Assembly (NCBI RefSeq): GCF_921293095.1
Contig: NC_060258.1
Coordinates: forward strand, 3,472,001 to 3,536,000
Reading direction: 5' to 3'
Source: Ischnura elegans
Lineage: Eukaryota; Arthropoda; Insecta; Odonata; Coenagrionidae
Length of the DNA: 64,000 nt
Shown here one piece after another: positions 21,476 through 33,643 of this stretch. The notes under the pieces were generated by a model. The model searched no databases, was not told the DNA's origin, and saw nothing but the letters and a program-made list of their open reading frames with translations. The translations under genes and the position numbers were made by a program. Position 1 is the first letter of the stretch; each line of letters opens with the position of its first letter.

Positions 21476-22912
21476 TTTCCGACCCTATCCAGTTTTAAGT
21501 TATTTATACTTTAGAATATTTGAGACTAGAAAATTAAGATCACTAAGATCTTGTTTCGTTCGGAAAAAATTAAATGATACTCCAGGGACCCCCACTGCCC
21601 CACGTGATATTCAGCTTGACCCCCCCCTCCCCCTCGAAAAACGACTGACGTGATTACCGAATACCCTCCTTAGCTACAGCCGAACAATTGTGCAGGCCTG
21701 AACATCCATATATGTGGGTGTGCTTAAAACTATCCTAATTGCTCCTTTAAGAGTGAAACATAAAAAAATTACTTTTAGTGAGTCAGGAAACCGCCTTAAT
21801 TCCAATAAATTAATCCCAGCAGACACTTAGTAGTAATTGCTTGAAATGCTTTTCCTCCGTCTGTGTTTGTCTTTTAAGGAATTCCTCCAAATCCTTCAAA
21901 AGGGTATATGTTAAACTTATTCGCCGCCTTACGGGATAAGTGGGAAATAAGAGAAGGAGGACACGAAGAAAATAAGAGATAAACGCGATGAAGATAAGCA
22001 GTTCGGTGGGCCGAATAAAAAGTTTTTCCCTGATCAAAGTTTCCCTTTGCGGGAAAGCTGCAAAATGATATCAGGATCTCACACTCAAATTAAAAAAAAA
22101 TCGGACTACATCAAAAAAATAATTTCAGAATCAAACGGTTATGAATACTAATTTAAATAAAAATTCGGGACAGTGGATAATATTGAAGACAATGATACAC
22201 GCTTACAGCCTACAAAAGTGAAATTTGAAGTTTATTGGACAAAATCTATGGCTCAAAAAATTCCTTTGAATAAACAATAAAATTATAGTATCGACCACCC
22301 GCAAAGCACAATACATAGTTATCTACGCTGAGCATCGTTTCAAATATTCAAAATTGATGATCAAATGATATTTATTTTTGATTTAATTCCATTTTTTATT
22401 GAATAAGTCATCACTTGGTATGAATAACTCCACAAAATTTAATAATGAGGTCAATTATTTTAAATTAATATCAATTGTAATAACAAATTACATATACCAG
22501 TGGAGCTCTTTTCACCAATAAATTCAGCCAAGGGTGAGAAAGAACAGAACCTGAAAACCAGACAATTCACTAAAAATAAGTTTCTCTCTCTCTCTCTGCT
22601 AGTTTCGTGAAGAAACTACCCAGAAATCATTAGTCAAATGTCTTAAAACACGATTCGTTGTTCGACTGGAAAAGGGATCCCAATGAAATTTATTCTTCCA
22701 CTATCACTCAGGGGATATATACATTTGTAAAACGATTTCTCGTTATGCATTTTTCCACGAGAAAAATTTGAACATGACAAGGCAAACCACCTCCATTTTA
22801 TAAAAATATCTTCGTCCAAACTAAGCGACGGTTTATCGGGTGTCCATCTGCAAGAGCTGGTTCCGTGACGGCCGATATTTTGTGGCCCGGATGGTTAACT
22901 AGATAAGGCGAT

Positions 22913-23178
22913 AATTAATTGCCCTTGAATCTAATTTTGGTTTTTTCCCGGAGAACAATTGCAGTGAAGTTTTCTTGGGTTTCGCACCTGGTCAGGTCCT
23001 CCATTTCTCCTTCCAAAGTTTCGATTGTCAACTTGCCCATCGTCATCGGGGATTCAAGAGTCCAATGTCCAATGTATTCCTGAATCCCTGATGACGATGG
23101 GCGAATTGTCCATCGAAACGTTGGAAGGAGAAAGGGAAGACCTGACCCGGTGCGAAACACGAGAAAACTTCACTGCTT
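22913..23178. mobile_element. Palindromic Penelope-type insertion
   Basis: Two arms of about 100 bp (22,961-23,064 and 23,076-23,175) are inverted imperfect copies of each other around an 11-base centre. Copy B of the surrounding segment (near 59,860) runs straight from ATAAGGCGAT to TGGAATCGTTCC without it, which shows that it is an insertion. The right arm carries a hammerhead-like core and the left arm a decayed mirror copy. Palindromic terminal pieces with hammerheads are known for Penelope-like elements, so I assign it there by structure only. Confidence 0.7.
23088..23119 (+). ncRNA. Hammerhead ribozyme-like core
   Basis: CTGATGA at 23,088-23,094, stem II GATGG (23,096-23,100) pairing with CCATC (23,110-23,114) around a 9-base loop, then GAAAC at 23,115-23,119. 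Both invariant boxes of the hammerhead are intact, and one extra base sits between box and stem as in the other copies in this window. Stem III would be minimal and stem I is not clearly defined, so activity is uncertain. The mirrored arm reads CCGATGA on the minus strand and is damaged. Confidence 0.6.
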
Positions 23179-23565
23179 TGGAATCGTTCCTAGATTTCCC
23201 CACGAAATGACAACAACAAAACGGATTTATTTTTAAAAATACCCTACGCAATGCAAAAGGTTTTATTCTGTGAGAAAAAACAGCCAATTTTCAGTTTTGA
23301 TGGGTAACTCAGAAGGAAACCGTTGAGTTGGAAGAAGTTATATCTTTAGGAGTGCAGTGCTCACCTTCAGTACTTGTTATTTGCATTGAAAGTTATGTGA
23401 GTCCTTATATTGATGTGCCATTGAATGCAGACAAGAAAGGTAAAGTTGTCGCCTTTATTGTCACAGGATTGGCTGCGGTTTAAATTTTTGGGAAAATGAA
23501 TTACGAGAGAATCACTCCCAGCAGAAAGTGGTTAGAATATAAGAGAAGAGTAATAAGACTATTAA

Positions 23566-23873
23566 CCCCTTGGTTGGGGGCAGAAATTTCCTTATCTTTC
23601 ATGTGGTGGGGAGCAAATCCACCGATTTTCGGAGATGCCGTTTTCGAAAAAAAATTTATAGTAAAGCTATTGCACAAAAATAGCTATATACTTAAAATAT
23701 ATTGGTATAGAACTTCTGACAAAGCAAAAAACATGCAACGATGCATAAAGAATGAATATTCACGCCTTCTCCGCATAACATTGTGACGCGACGGCACGCG
23801 CGACTATAGTCGCGCTCCCAACATGGGGAGCGGAGTCCGTTTGCGACTAAAGTCGCTCTCCCCAGGTAAGGGG
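23566..23873. mobile_element. piggyBac-type MITE
   Basis: 308 bp between TTAA at 23,562-23,565 and 23,874-23,877. Inverted ends are CCCCTTGGTTGGGGG and, from the right, CCCCTTACCTGGGGAG. A palindrome GCGCGACTATAGTCGCGC lies near the right end. The paralogous segment near 60,950 has the uninterrupted site. A 96-codon frame overlapping the left end runs across the insertion boundary and is not a gene. Confidence 0.85.
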
Positions 23874-24249
23874 TTAAAGGCGCAGAAATAATGTGTCAAC
23901 GAGTTTAATTTGAACAGTTAAATGATTCACAGTGGCATCGGGAGAGAAATTGCATCAATAATTTTCCTGTTTAAATTTGTTCTGCTTGGCACAATTATTT
24001 TTACTTTATAACCGTATTTGAAGACTTCATCACGTTTTATGATGCTAAAAATAACTATTTCTCATCAACTTGGAGAGAAATTCCAATTTTGCGAAGGAAT
24101 AACGGGAAAAATATCATTTGATCGTAATCAAGCGGTAGTAATAGCTATAGGCAAATTTTTCGTAGAAATAATTTGACTGATTAGGTAGTTTTTTCAATAG
24201 TTTATAGTGAAACTATAAAACTGTTATCCATATTTGTGATCTTAAAATT

Positions 24250-26500
24250 TGACTATTTTTATACCAATGTAATGTGAGTTAGGTCAAGCTTACAGGCATG
24301 CAGAAAAGCCATTAAATAATCTTAATGGAAACTTAGCGTGAGATTAGCCGTAGACCATCGTTCATGGGAAAAATTACCATGAATGCAGGTTTAAGAAACG
24401 GAAAAAATTACCTTATGATTTCGCCGATTTTGAAATACACGGAAAATTTTCGAGCATGAATTTCCGTAAATATTTTACCCATGAGGCGATCAAGCGTGTT
24501 TTTTATTCGAACCATGGGTGATGGGAGAATTATTTTACTGCGTTGCAATTAAAAGAGTAGAAAATACACTCTTCTGCAATCAGGTCTTGACTATATTTGA
24601 GACCATGAATGCACGCATCTCTAACGCAAACAGGATATACTTTTCGAATTTCCTGTTTCATTTTTGGACGGTATTAAGCCATTCAAGTCATTGAGGAAGT
24701 TATATTCTTGCCCAACATCCAAATTCACATCGCACTGCAACTATTTCAACTCTCGTGGCTAAACCTAGCGTCCAAAGATAAATGGAGAAGCGTTGAGGTC
24801 GTGAAAGCGGATATCTCTCCATTCCCGACATCTTATCTCCCCACCACGTTCACTCTGCCATCTCCTGTCTTTTTTCACTTTAGAGGAAATAACTGTCAAC
24901 ATCTCTCTTCGCAAAAACCGCTTTCAGGAAATGATGGGAAAATATCCTTTGCAAGTTGAACCCCTGAGGTATATCACCTTGAAACCGAGCGTCATCAATA
25001 GGTGGCTGCCGACTGCGCTCGGCAGCCTCAACCTTGAAATCTCCGTTCTTCTCTTTTCCTTTGCTTAGCGGTCTCGAACCTTCACTAACGTCGGCACCAG
25101 ATTCTCAGGCAATAGCATTTTGCGTCAGTTCTGGTTTCAAGCTTTCCTCTGTCACTAAGGATGCCGACACACAAAAAATATAAGGGGAGTCCAATCCGGG
25201 GATCATGCCACGGGAAATTTTACAAGTGGTGAGTTATAAGTCTTTTAAGCATTTTGGAAGAGTCGTATGATCAACATAAGAACCCTGATAACAAAAATCG
25301 ACAAGCCTGACACATTTTCTCCTCACACCCATAACGAACTTTCGAGAGGGCTCGGGCAACTTTAGGTCCCATGGAGTTGGCGCCACTGTCTGTCACCGGC
25401 TTCCTCCGAAAGTTCTTACACTTTTTATGAGGTAATTTTCTCTTAATTTTGTTGGTGGCGTTATTAATAATGTTTCTATTTTATATTCTAAACATTTCTC
25501 CACTAATTCATTAATGCTTATCATCCTTTACTAAAAAGGCATTGAAAAAATTATCGATGTTTTTTTTGTGTTGCTAGGGACTCTCGGAGGGGATATTTTT
25601 GTATTGTTTACGATATTAGTGATTATTAGTTAAAAATACCCCTAAAAATAACTCTTTACCTCGTGAAATTAAACCTTAGGTTACTTTTATTTTAAGAATG
25701 AAGTTCTCCACCCATGGCGGCAATCTTTCAGCTGCAGGCGAAAGAAGGACATCCTCAGCATGCTTCGGGAAGACTTTTTGATCGAAAGATTTAATATGGT
25801 CTACAGATTTACTTACATGGAGCATATAAAATCGGAAAAAATCGTCAGGATTGACATTTTCCCTAGAATGCTTATTTTTCAAGACGGCAAGAAACCTTTC
25901 TCATCATTTAATAAATTTCGTGACGACCAACTCATGTCATACTATCCCTATGATCATAAAACTTTAAAAAGATTCAAGAAATTAGGGATTCGAGTGACGC
26001 ATCTACTGCTTTTGAATTCCTATCTCCTGGCACGCCAAAAATAAGCTTAAACTCATTCAGGTTGCCAATAAGTGATGCCCTCGCCAAAGGCCACGCAAGA
26101 AGAAATTAACCTTAACCTGGGTCCTTACTTGTTATCAATGAATTCATGTTTTCCGAAGAATTTCTAAATAAGGAATAAGAGAATATCGTAGACAGTACTC
26201 AAAGATTTGAAAGGAGACCGTTGTCACCAGCTTATGCCCTGAATAACCAGCCACTAATTGGATCTTTGCTTCCAAGATCATCACTGGTTATTCCTCTCCA
26301 CCGTCATCGTAAAATTGTACAATATTCGCAAATAATTGTATTCATATTTTAAATATATTGGAATTTAAATTGTACTTATTTAAATTTTTTTAATCGTGCA
26401 GAATAATTTGGAATCCACAGCTGATAAATATTTATTATCGTTTCACATCTCAATTTCGTGTAGTTAATAATTAAACATACGCATATTGTCAATTATTACT
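24250..26500. other. No gene recognised
   Basis: About 2.2 kb. Short frames such as 25,760-26,044 have no recognised motif, and no transposon ends were found. AT-rich from 26,330 onward, leading into a LINE tail. Confidence 0.5.
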
Positions 26501-26514
26501 CTATGCTAGTTTTA

Positions 26515-26620
26515 ATCTTGTTTGAGCATTTGCTATTTATATGTAGATGGCTGTTGTCCTAGCACCCCCGTCCACACGCCTTTTTTAGGGGATTATGGGG
26601 TAGTTCGTAGATGTAGATTA
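26515..26620 (+). mobile_element. CR1-like LINE 3' tail, second copy
   Basis: GTTTGAGCATTTGC, GGCTGTTGTCCTAGCACCCC, CACACGCCTTTTTTA and a TGTAGATGTAGATT end match the tail of the LINE remnant at 21,165-21,235. No coding part remains upstream, so it is a severely 5'-truncated copy. Confidence 0.75.
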
Positions 26621-27680
26621 TGGATTAAGAGGGAGGAGAGTTTATTTGTTGACACGTTGCGAAAGTGAGACAATATATTTTTACGTATTACTGCAAAAAC
26701 CTTGCAGAGAGGTTCCAGGGATGAGAGATTATGCTTGGATGAGATTGGCAGAATGGAAGCGCAGAGGATTAGAATTGCAAGAAGGAAAGAAGTCCAAAAT
26801 GCACGGAGCTCTTTTACTTCGCTGGGACCAATGAGGAAAGCCACAAGGGACATTATCTAACGGCCACTTTCACCAATGAATTACATTGCCTACGAAATCC
26901 ACGCGCACGAGCGATTGAGTCGTCTGCATAACATTTGGGAGAGTTTTTAGGCAGAGATATACACAATTTTGCGACTATGGGATTAATCCAAGACTGACTT
27001 GATCTTATAACTATATTAGTGGAGATGAACTCAAACGAATAAAAATCTTCTCTATCAAGCCATTTTCTTGCATGCGAAAAGTAAGAAAACCTGAAGGTTA
27101 CTGCCAGTCTTTCATGAGTTGGTGACGTCACGAGGGTTCTCGTTTGCGTCAATCTAACTCATTGCATCATAGGTGAAGAAAAATCAAATCATTTTCTGCG
27201 AAACGTGTAGCAAGAGCACTTTTTACGTAAACGGCGATTACCATTGATCACAGAACTTACAACAATCTGTTTTGACCAATTTAAAATACGTTTACTCTTT
27301 TCCTGCCCTTAGAAAATTTTCTTACTCTCTAAAAAAAATGTTTTCCTTATAATTCATTGCCAGCCGTTGCCAATATATCATTGATAAGAAATATTACGTC
27401 GTTGCTGGATAGCAGGATATTTTTATATAATATTAAAAAAAAAGACCTCAGTAGACCTTGCCACGCACGGACTCCAATGATATATCTATAATAGATAAGA
27501 ATTTTCTATATTATCCGTAATAAAAGGCGCAATCCACTTTTATATCAGTGAAATATCTCCTTTAAGTCATTACACAGTTAAATTAGACAGTACCTTTCAT
27601 GGATGAATATATATGATTGAGATCACGATTGTTAGGAAACAAAGCTACGATTTATGCTGTTACAACGATGTTATGTGTTG

Positions 27681-27982
27681 CAGGGGCGCAGCTAAGAATT
27701 AAGGATGGGGGGGTATTTATACACAACTAATACTTAGGGGTGTGGGGTATACCCACCCACATACCCACAAGGGTAAGCAGGAGTTGTGTGGGCACTCCAG
27801 AAAATTTTAAGAATAATGGTTCAAAATTGCGAGTTTAACGGCTTTCTGAGGGATTTTTGATTAACCTTAACAATATTCTATAAGTAATACCGATCCATTT
27901 AAGTAAAATGGATTAAACTTACAAATTTCTCTGAGCTCTGGGAGGGGGGTTATCCCCAGAACCCCCCCTCGCTGCGCCACTG
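27681..27982. mobile_element. Non-autonomous DNA element with CAGTGGCGCAGC ends, copy 2
   Basis: 302 bp. Left end CAGGGGCGCAGC; right end, read inverted, CAGTGGCGCAGC. Internal sequence matches 12,690-12,984. No coding capacity. Its right edge abuts a mariner-like coding remnant that stops there, so it probably inserted into that relic. An 8-bp target duplication was not found, so the superfamily is left open. Confidence 0.75.
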
Positions 27983-28195
27983 CGAATAACGATCATAAAA
28001 CTCCCCTGTTACCGTTTTTACTTTTTCCACGTATTCGATGTAGATTATTCCATATGCATCCAAAACATCGTTGACATGACCTGACCGGTCCATATCACAC
28101 TCTTCGCCTGCTTTGGAGCCTTTATTTAAAAAATCCCTTTTTTCACCCGTTACTTTATATATGTAGTATAGTGATGAATCCATACTTCATCTAAG
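27983..28195 (-). pseudogene. mariner-like transposase fragment
   Basis: The minus strand encodes MDSSLYYIYKVTGEKRDF, then KAGEECDMDRSGHV, then VLDAYGIIYIEYVEKVKTVT and GEFYDR. This follows the order of mariner transposases: DETWIHYYTPETKEQS, KKAK..SAGKVM, FWDA.GII..DYL.KGKTI, GEYY. The catalytic Asp region reads DSSL instead of DETW, and the FWD motif reads VLD. The frame ends at the edge of the inserted element at 27,982. The fragment is inactive. A 74-codon frame immediately upstream (28,187-28,411) may be its continuation but shows no clear motif. Confidence 0.7.
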
Positions 28196-28419
28196 GTTAT
28201 GTTTCAACGCGGAAAATCTCCAGGACTGCGAAGTAAAAGCGCCAAAACAACCTTTTGAGTTGACCACGCGATAGTCTTTACTATATTTGTGAGCAAACGT
28301 GGCAGTGATCTTGCCGATATTTTTTTTCTCGCCCAAGTTTTCGTACAAATTAAACCAATTGTGCATTGCGATGTGCCTATGGCCGCTAACTAGGTATAAA
28401 TTCACGTCCAAAGTTGGGA

Positions 28420-29830
28420 AAACGCATCATTATTAATAAATGCAAAAAAAAATGTTTCAATTGAATTTTATTGATATAGAACTAACTATTTTCGATAAAT
28501 ATAAGGTAGAACTGATTTAGAGAGATATTAATGACATTTCATAAGTATTTCGATATTATTAAAAAAACACTCAAAATGTGTTTATTATCAAGTCACCTGA
28601 TACGTAAGATAAATATGTTTTCCTAAGAGTAGCTATTTCCTTCATCAAGTTTTCTATTCGTCCATATACCTAAACGTCAAAATTTCAATTAATAGATGTT
28701 ACAGCTTATATTTCTTCGGGAAGTCAATATTAAGCGAAAATCGGATCTGGAAAATTATGTTGCGTTTTCGCAACCTTGGCCCTATTCGGTATATATAGAC
28801 AGTCGTGCAACCCGCATTACCTTCTATTGCCGTCTCGTAGAAATATGCAGTTTTTACTGTCAAAGTATGATTACGCAGGATCATCTTCGCCTTTTTTATG
28901 CCACGTATTTGGCAGAAATCGTAATATTTGATAACTAAAATTCTTAGATGTTATTTTTCCAGTAAGATGTAGTATTATTTAATCCATCCAAAATATAAAA
29001 TATACGCATTACGGTTTGAAAGAAATTAAGTCACAACGAATATTTGCTCAGAAAAACATGTTATTTGCTCAGAAGAACATTTATTTCGCATGTTTAATTG
29101 ACATTAATTTTATCGATGCAGATCGAATAACAAAAATTAAGGTCTATTTATGAAATAAATTAATGCATATTGGTGCAATGGAACACAAAATTCGTACACT
29201 CATATAAATTTTGAAAATGAGGTTGGTGACGTAAATATAGACGGAGCCTTTGAAATACAGGACGAGACATCTGGTGTAGTGCATCATGGCGGTTCTCTTT
29301 CGAAACACCCAATAAAAGGTATCAGTACTTTTTGTTTAATTCATGTTCAAAAAGCGGAGTTGCGTCCTAAGTAGAGGAAGAACTAAAATGTTGCATTAAT
29401 ATTTTCTCCTAATTCTTTCGGTGGTATTTGTGGAAAAAATAAAAAAAAGAATTGAGCTGATACTCTTCTATTTAAAATTTTCACGTGGTCTTTTAATGAT
29501 TTTGTGTGAAAAAAATACGTATTTGTCAAATAAATATTCTATTGACGACAATAGGCATATTTTGCGTCTGTCAATAATAGATATCAGAAAAGTTCCATTT
29601 TTTTAATGTTTTAGGTTGTCACTGACTTCCAAAACAAGATATTGGTCGAAAGAAGACGATAAGGCGTGGATTGTGTTAGGAAATCATTGAGCCAAAGCAT
29701 ATTTATATTATTGAAAAAATGAAGTTTTCAAACAATTCCTCTCTAGAAGACAATGAGAGATTTGTTAATTATTGCCTATAATTGACGACTTGAATTATAA
29801 ATTTTTAATATTCGGAATACTTGCGCATTA
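28420..29830. other. No gene recognised
   Basis: About 1.4 kb of AT-rich sequence up to the inner edge of the right arm. No supported gene, repeat end or RNA was found. Confidence 0.5.
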
Positions 29831-29831
29831 T

Positions 29832-32800
29832 TTATCAATTGATGAGCAAATGATACCTCACTTCGCCTCAGTGCAAAAATGTTCTTTAAAAACAAGCCGT
29901 TTGGATTTGGCTTTAAACTTAGGTGATTATGTTCTTCAGACGACTTAAGGATTCAACCAGGCGATGATAAACGACTTTGATCGAAAGTTAGGCTAGGAAG
30001 CAAGTGTTATTCTGGAATTTCTTAGGGTTATCCCTGAACCCTCTAATAATCGTATGTTTTTCAATCACTTCTTTATATCGTGCATACTATTTATTGTTTT
30101 GAAAAAAAAAGGATTTTTGACACTGGCACCATGCGTGAAAATAGATAGGGTGAGTGCCCGATATAATTTAGTGAAAACATCGGTATAAAACCAAGGGAAA
30201 TGTAAAACAAGCATTAGATGAAGCTGTAGGTCAGTATTGTTTGATGGAATGATAACTCGAATGTCACTGTAGACAGCAATACATGTTCTGTGCTTACATT
30301 GGGCAAAAGGGAAACGTTTCAGCAGACAAAAATACTATTCCACTCCCTCGAGTTATTGGGGAGTGTAGTAAATAGATAAAAGGTCTGTACATAAATGATA
30401 ATGCAAATTCAAAATACCACATTAAAATTCGTAGGGAAAGGAGGTCCTAGTTTATAACCTCATGATTGGTAGCAAATGCAATGTAGTTACAATAACTGCG
30501 GGTTGAGCTGGGTAATTATTACTTTTACTCTTAAAATGGATTCATATCATATGCATAACAAAATTTAAAAAATATAATAATATCTACCTTTGATGAGCGA
30601 TTATACTTAAATTTTTTAGGGATAAGGTGGGCTATGGAGCACAGCACTAAAAAGCATCATGGCAAATACGAGGTGAACATTAGGAGGTCCTTCTGCACTT
30701 TCTTACAAAATTTGTCATCATTGAATCTGATACACCTTACGGGATATACTCATTTCAAACCAAAACAAATCACTGAAACTTTGAGCATTACAAAATTTAT
30801 TTTATCTGTGTGGAGCATGAAATGCAATATTGGATAAAGGTCCATAACAGTTTGCAGCAAAAATAAAAAAAACTGGTTTAATCATATCACATTCAATAAA
30901 ATACTATTTCTACAAATGTGCCTTGAATGGCATCGTACAGAATATAGTGTGATACCACATAAGTAATTTAATTATAGAAACAATATGCATACATTTACAA
31001 CTACATGTTAATCCATTTGATTATTGAAAAAAATAAATACATTACTTCCTCATAGTATCATGACATTTTTAAAAAGAAAAATAAATGTGATGAAAAATAA
31101 TGCAAAATAAATGAGAACAAGCAATATCTTAATTGAGGATATCTTGCCATTCATCTTCAGAGATAAACCAAATGAGAAGAATTCAAAAGAGAGTTATTCA
31201 GAAACGCATTGTTTTTCTCCTAGATATGCATTCATTATCCTAGATTATCAATTACAAGTAATAATCATAAAGCAATTTACATGTAAATTATTTACCATCA
31301 GATATGATTATAAAAAATTTTTTAAATACACATATAATGACACTACTGCAGATTAGTTAACGAAATAAATATATTATGTTTATATCTAATGGATTATATT
31401 TACAAAATCTGGATGGTTAATCTTGCCATACCAACTAGAGTGGTGTAGCACAGGTTAAATTATCAATTCAGAAATACCTTAGAAAAAATCAATCGTTGTA
31501 AATGGATTTTCTTTTGAAAAAAACTACACATCATAACAACCACATTTCTGTTGCCACCAGGTAGCAGAGAGACAATAAAATAACACCAAATTATATAATT
31601 ACAGACACGAATGAGCAACAAATACTACTGCAAAAAATAGAAAAAGTAAAATTGTGAATCATAAAAAGTAATAAAAAAAACCCAAACCCATTTACCAAAT
31701 GGAGATTGAACAAATGAATAGCCATTTAAGAAAAAAACCTAGATATATGATGAAAATCAAAGAAAGGAGGCCTCACAAAACCATGAAATAGGAATAGCTA
31801 TATTTCTTATGAAGAGAACTGGTAACATGTTTAACCATTATATTCACTTAAATCCTTGAAAACCAAGCAGCAATCCTGAGGATTACGAGATATTTACTGT
31901 TTGCTTATAAATAAGCAAATGCACATTTCCAGTCAACTGAATACTATACAAAGGGTATGTGAATGTTGGAAATATATACGTGCATGAATGATTGCAATGA
32001 TCTTCGCTAACGTAAGTGAAAGTTTGAAAAAGACCAGCAAGAATATAAATGGACTAAGGTCACAAAGATGTAGGAAAATGAATTTAAGAACCTAACTACT
32101 TAATTACGACATTTCATAAATGCCTTCCAAATAGTAAAACTGAAAAAAAAACCTCTTAACTATTGTATGTCAAATATGACAAGATTTTAAATTGATATTC
32201 TACATCACATTTAAATTGTATAGCATATCTTTGAAATTAATAATCTTTGACGGATATAGTGTTTTGCCTACTACACAATGTTATGCCTACATCATTATAA
32301 TTGCAAACTACAGGGAAATGTCTCACAAGTGAATGAGGCCAAACAAGGTCAGAGCAATGAACCAAAACAAACTAATGTTTATCAAAGGGCTACACAAACA
32401 TGAGTACATCCGGCAAAATTAGATTATAAATCTGGAAAGAGCTGTATATGTTCCAAATAGATTTATGTGCACAATGGCTTTCAGATAAATTGTAGCATTA
32501 CATTGGTAAGCTAAAATGGTCCATTCCTTCCATTTACTAACAGCGCAAATGCGATGCAATATGATATATTATCAAAAATACAAATATCCCAAAGGCATGA
32601 CTAGGAAAAGACTGATTAAATTATGTGTCCAGAAGATTAAAACATCAAGCATCTCAAAATGTGATTACCTACCATATGAAAAAGTGCCATGTAGCAAACA
32701 TGAAATCAACATAAATGTCTGAGTAAAGTCATAAAATAGGTGTTACGATTGCACTAAATACACAAGTAATGCAGTTAACCCAATTAAAAACTGTGAGGCT

Positions 32801-32888
32801 TAAAGAAAATAAATGATTGTGAACGGGATGTTCATCTTCAGGACTGACTCCATCAAAATCTCCTATGTACATCAGGCAAAATTCATCT
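29832..32888. other. Non-coding inner part of the right arm
   Basis: Partner of 9,268-12,535. No gene recognised. Small frames are not conserved with the partner arm. The possible 3' exon acceptor of the gene at 33,644-35,029 lies at its upper edge (32,889). Confidence 0.6.
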
Positions 32889-33643
32889 CTGAAACAGAAA
32901 ATATAAATTAATGGATTAAAAAGTAGTGCAATCACAAACAAATTACAATGTCAAAATTAGGTCAATATTCATAGTGAGATAAAATATTACTTCCATTTAC
33001 AAGAATGCAATGGCATTATCCATAAGCAACAATTATTAAACATCCTCGAACAAACCCATGTTCTACAAGAATCATTCATTTTATGAGTGAAAAATATTGG
33101 AAGACTTTCACTATTGTTTGGAATTCACATAAAAATCACTAGATTGATATATCATAGATTTGAATTTAGGGACTCTTCAATTTCCTTATATTATTTTATC
33201 TTTGATTTCGATATTTATCCATTAGATTAGAGTTTGTTAGTTTTGAAGCCACTTTCTTAAACTTATGACATATAAGATCTTAAAAACATGTTACCTTTTA
33301 ACAAGAAATCTTCATCTTGGAATATTGAGAAGTAGAATGTTTGCCTACAATGAATTGCATTTAAATATTCTAATACTAAAAATACCCGACACTCATTAAA
33401 TCAAACTACTCATAGAACACATGAGAGAATGAACTCCAATGTACCAGAAGTTTCATTTCAACTCTACATGCCAACCAATGTACCAGAAGCTTCATTTTAC
33501 CTCTACATGCCAAGCAATGAGTTGCCCACTTTTTGGAAATCATGGAAAATTAAATTACGAACAAATCATTCAATTATTCAAAAGTTTGCATTTACATTTA
33601 TTAATTACCGAAATATTGGTTAAAACAGCTTCAAATAATGATT

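Larger units (their letters stand above)
21780..24200 (+). repeat. Diverged segmental duplicate, copy A
   Basis: Colinear matches to 58,700-61,300 in direct orientation. They include GATAAGAGATAAAC..GATG near 21,975 and 58,760, GATCCCAATGAAATTT at 22,677 and 59,635, ATTATTTGCATTG near 23,380 and 60,080, and ACCGTATTTGAAGA at 24,010 and 61,127. Identity is only moderate with many indels. Copy A holds two insertions absent from copy B (22,913-23,178 and 23,566-23,873). No gene is recognised in either copy. Confidence 0.8.

Noticed and set aside
22583..22600. CT microsatellite
   Set aside because: Very short run of about nine repeats with no sign of function.
23496..23786. 96-codon plus-strand frame
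   Set aside because: Crosses the left boundary of a TTAA-flanked MITE insertion, so it joins unrelated sequence.
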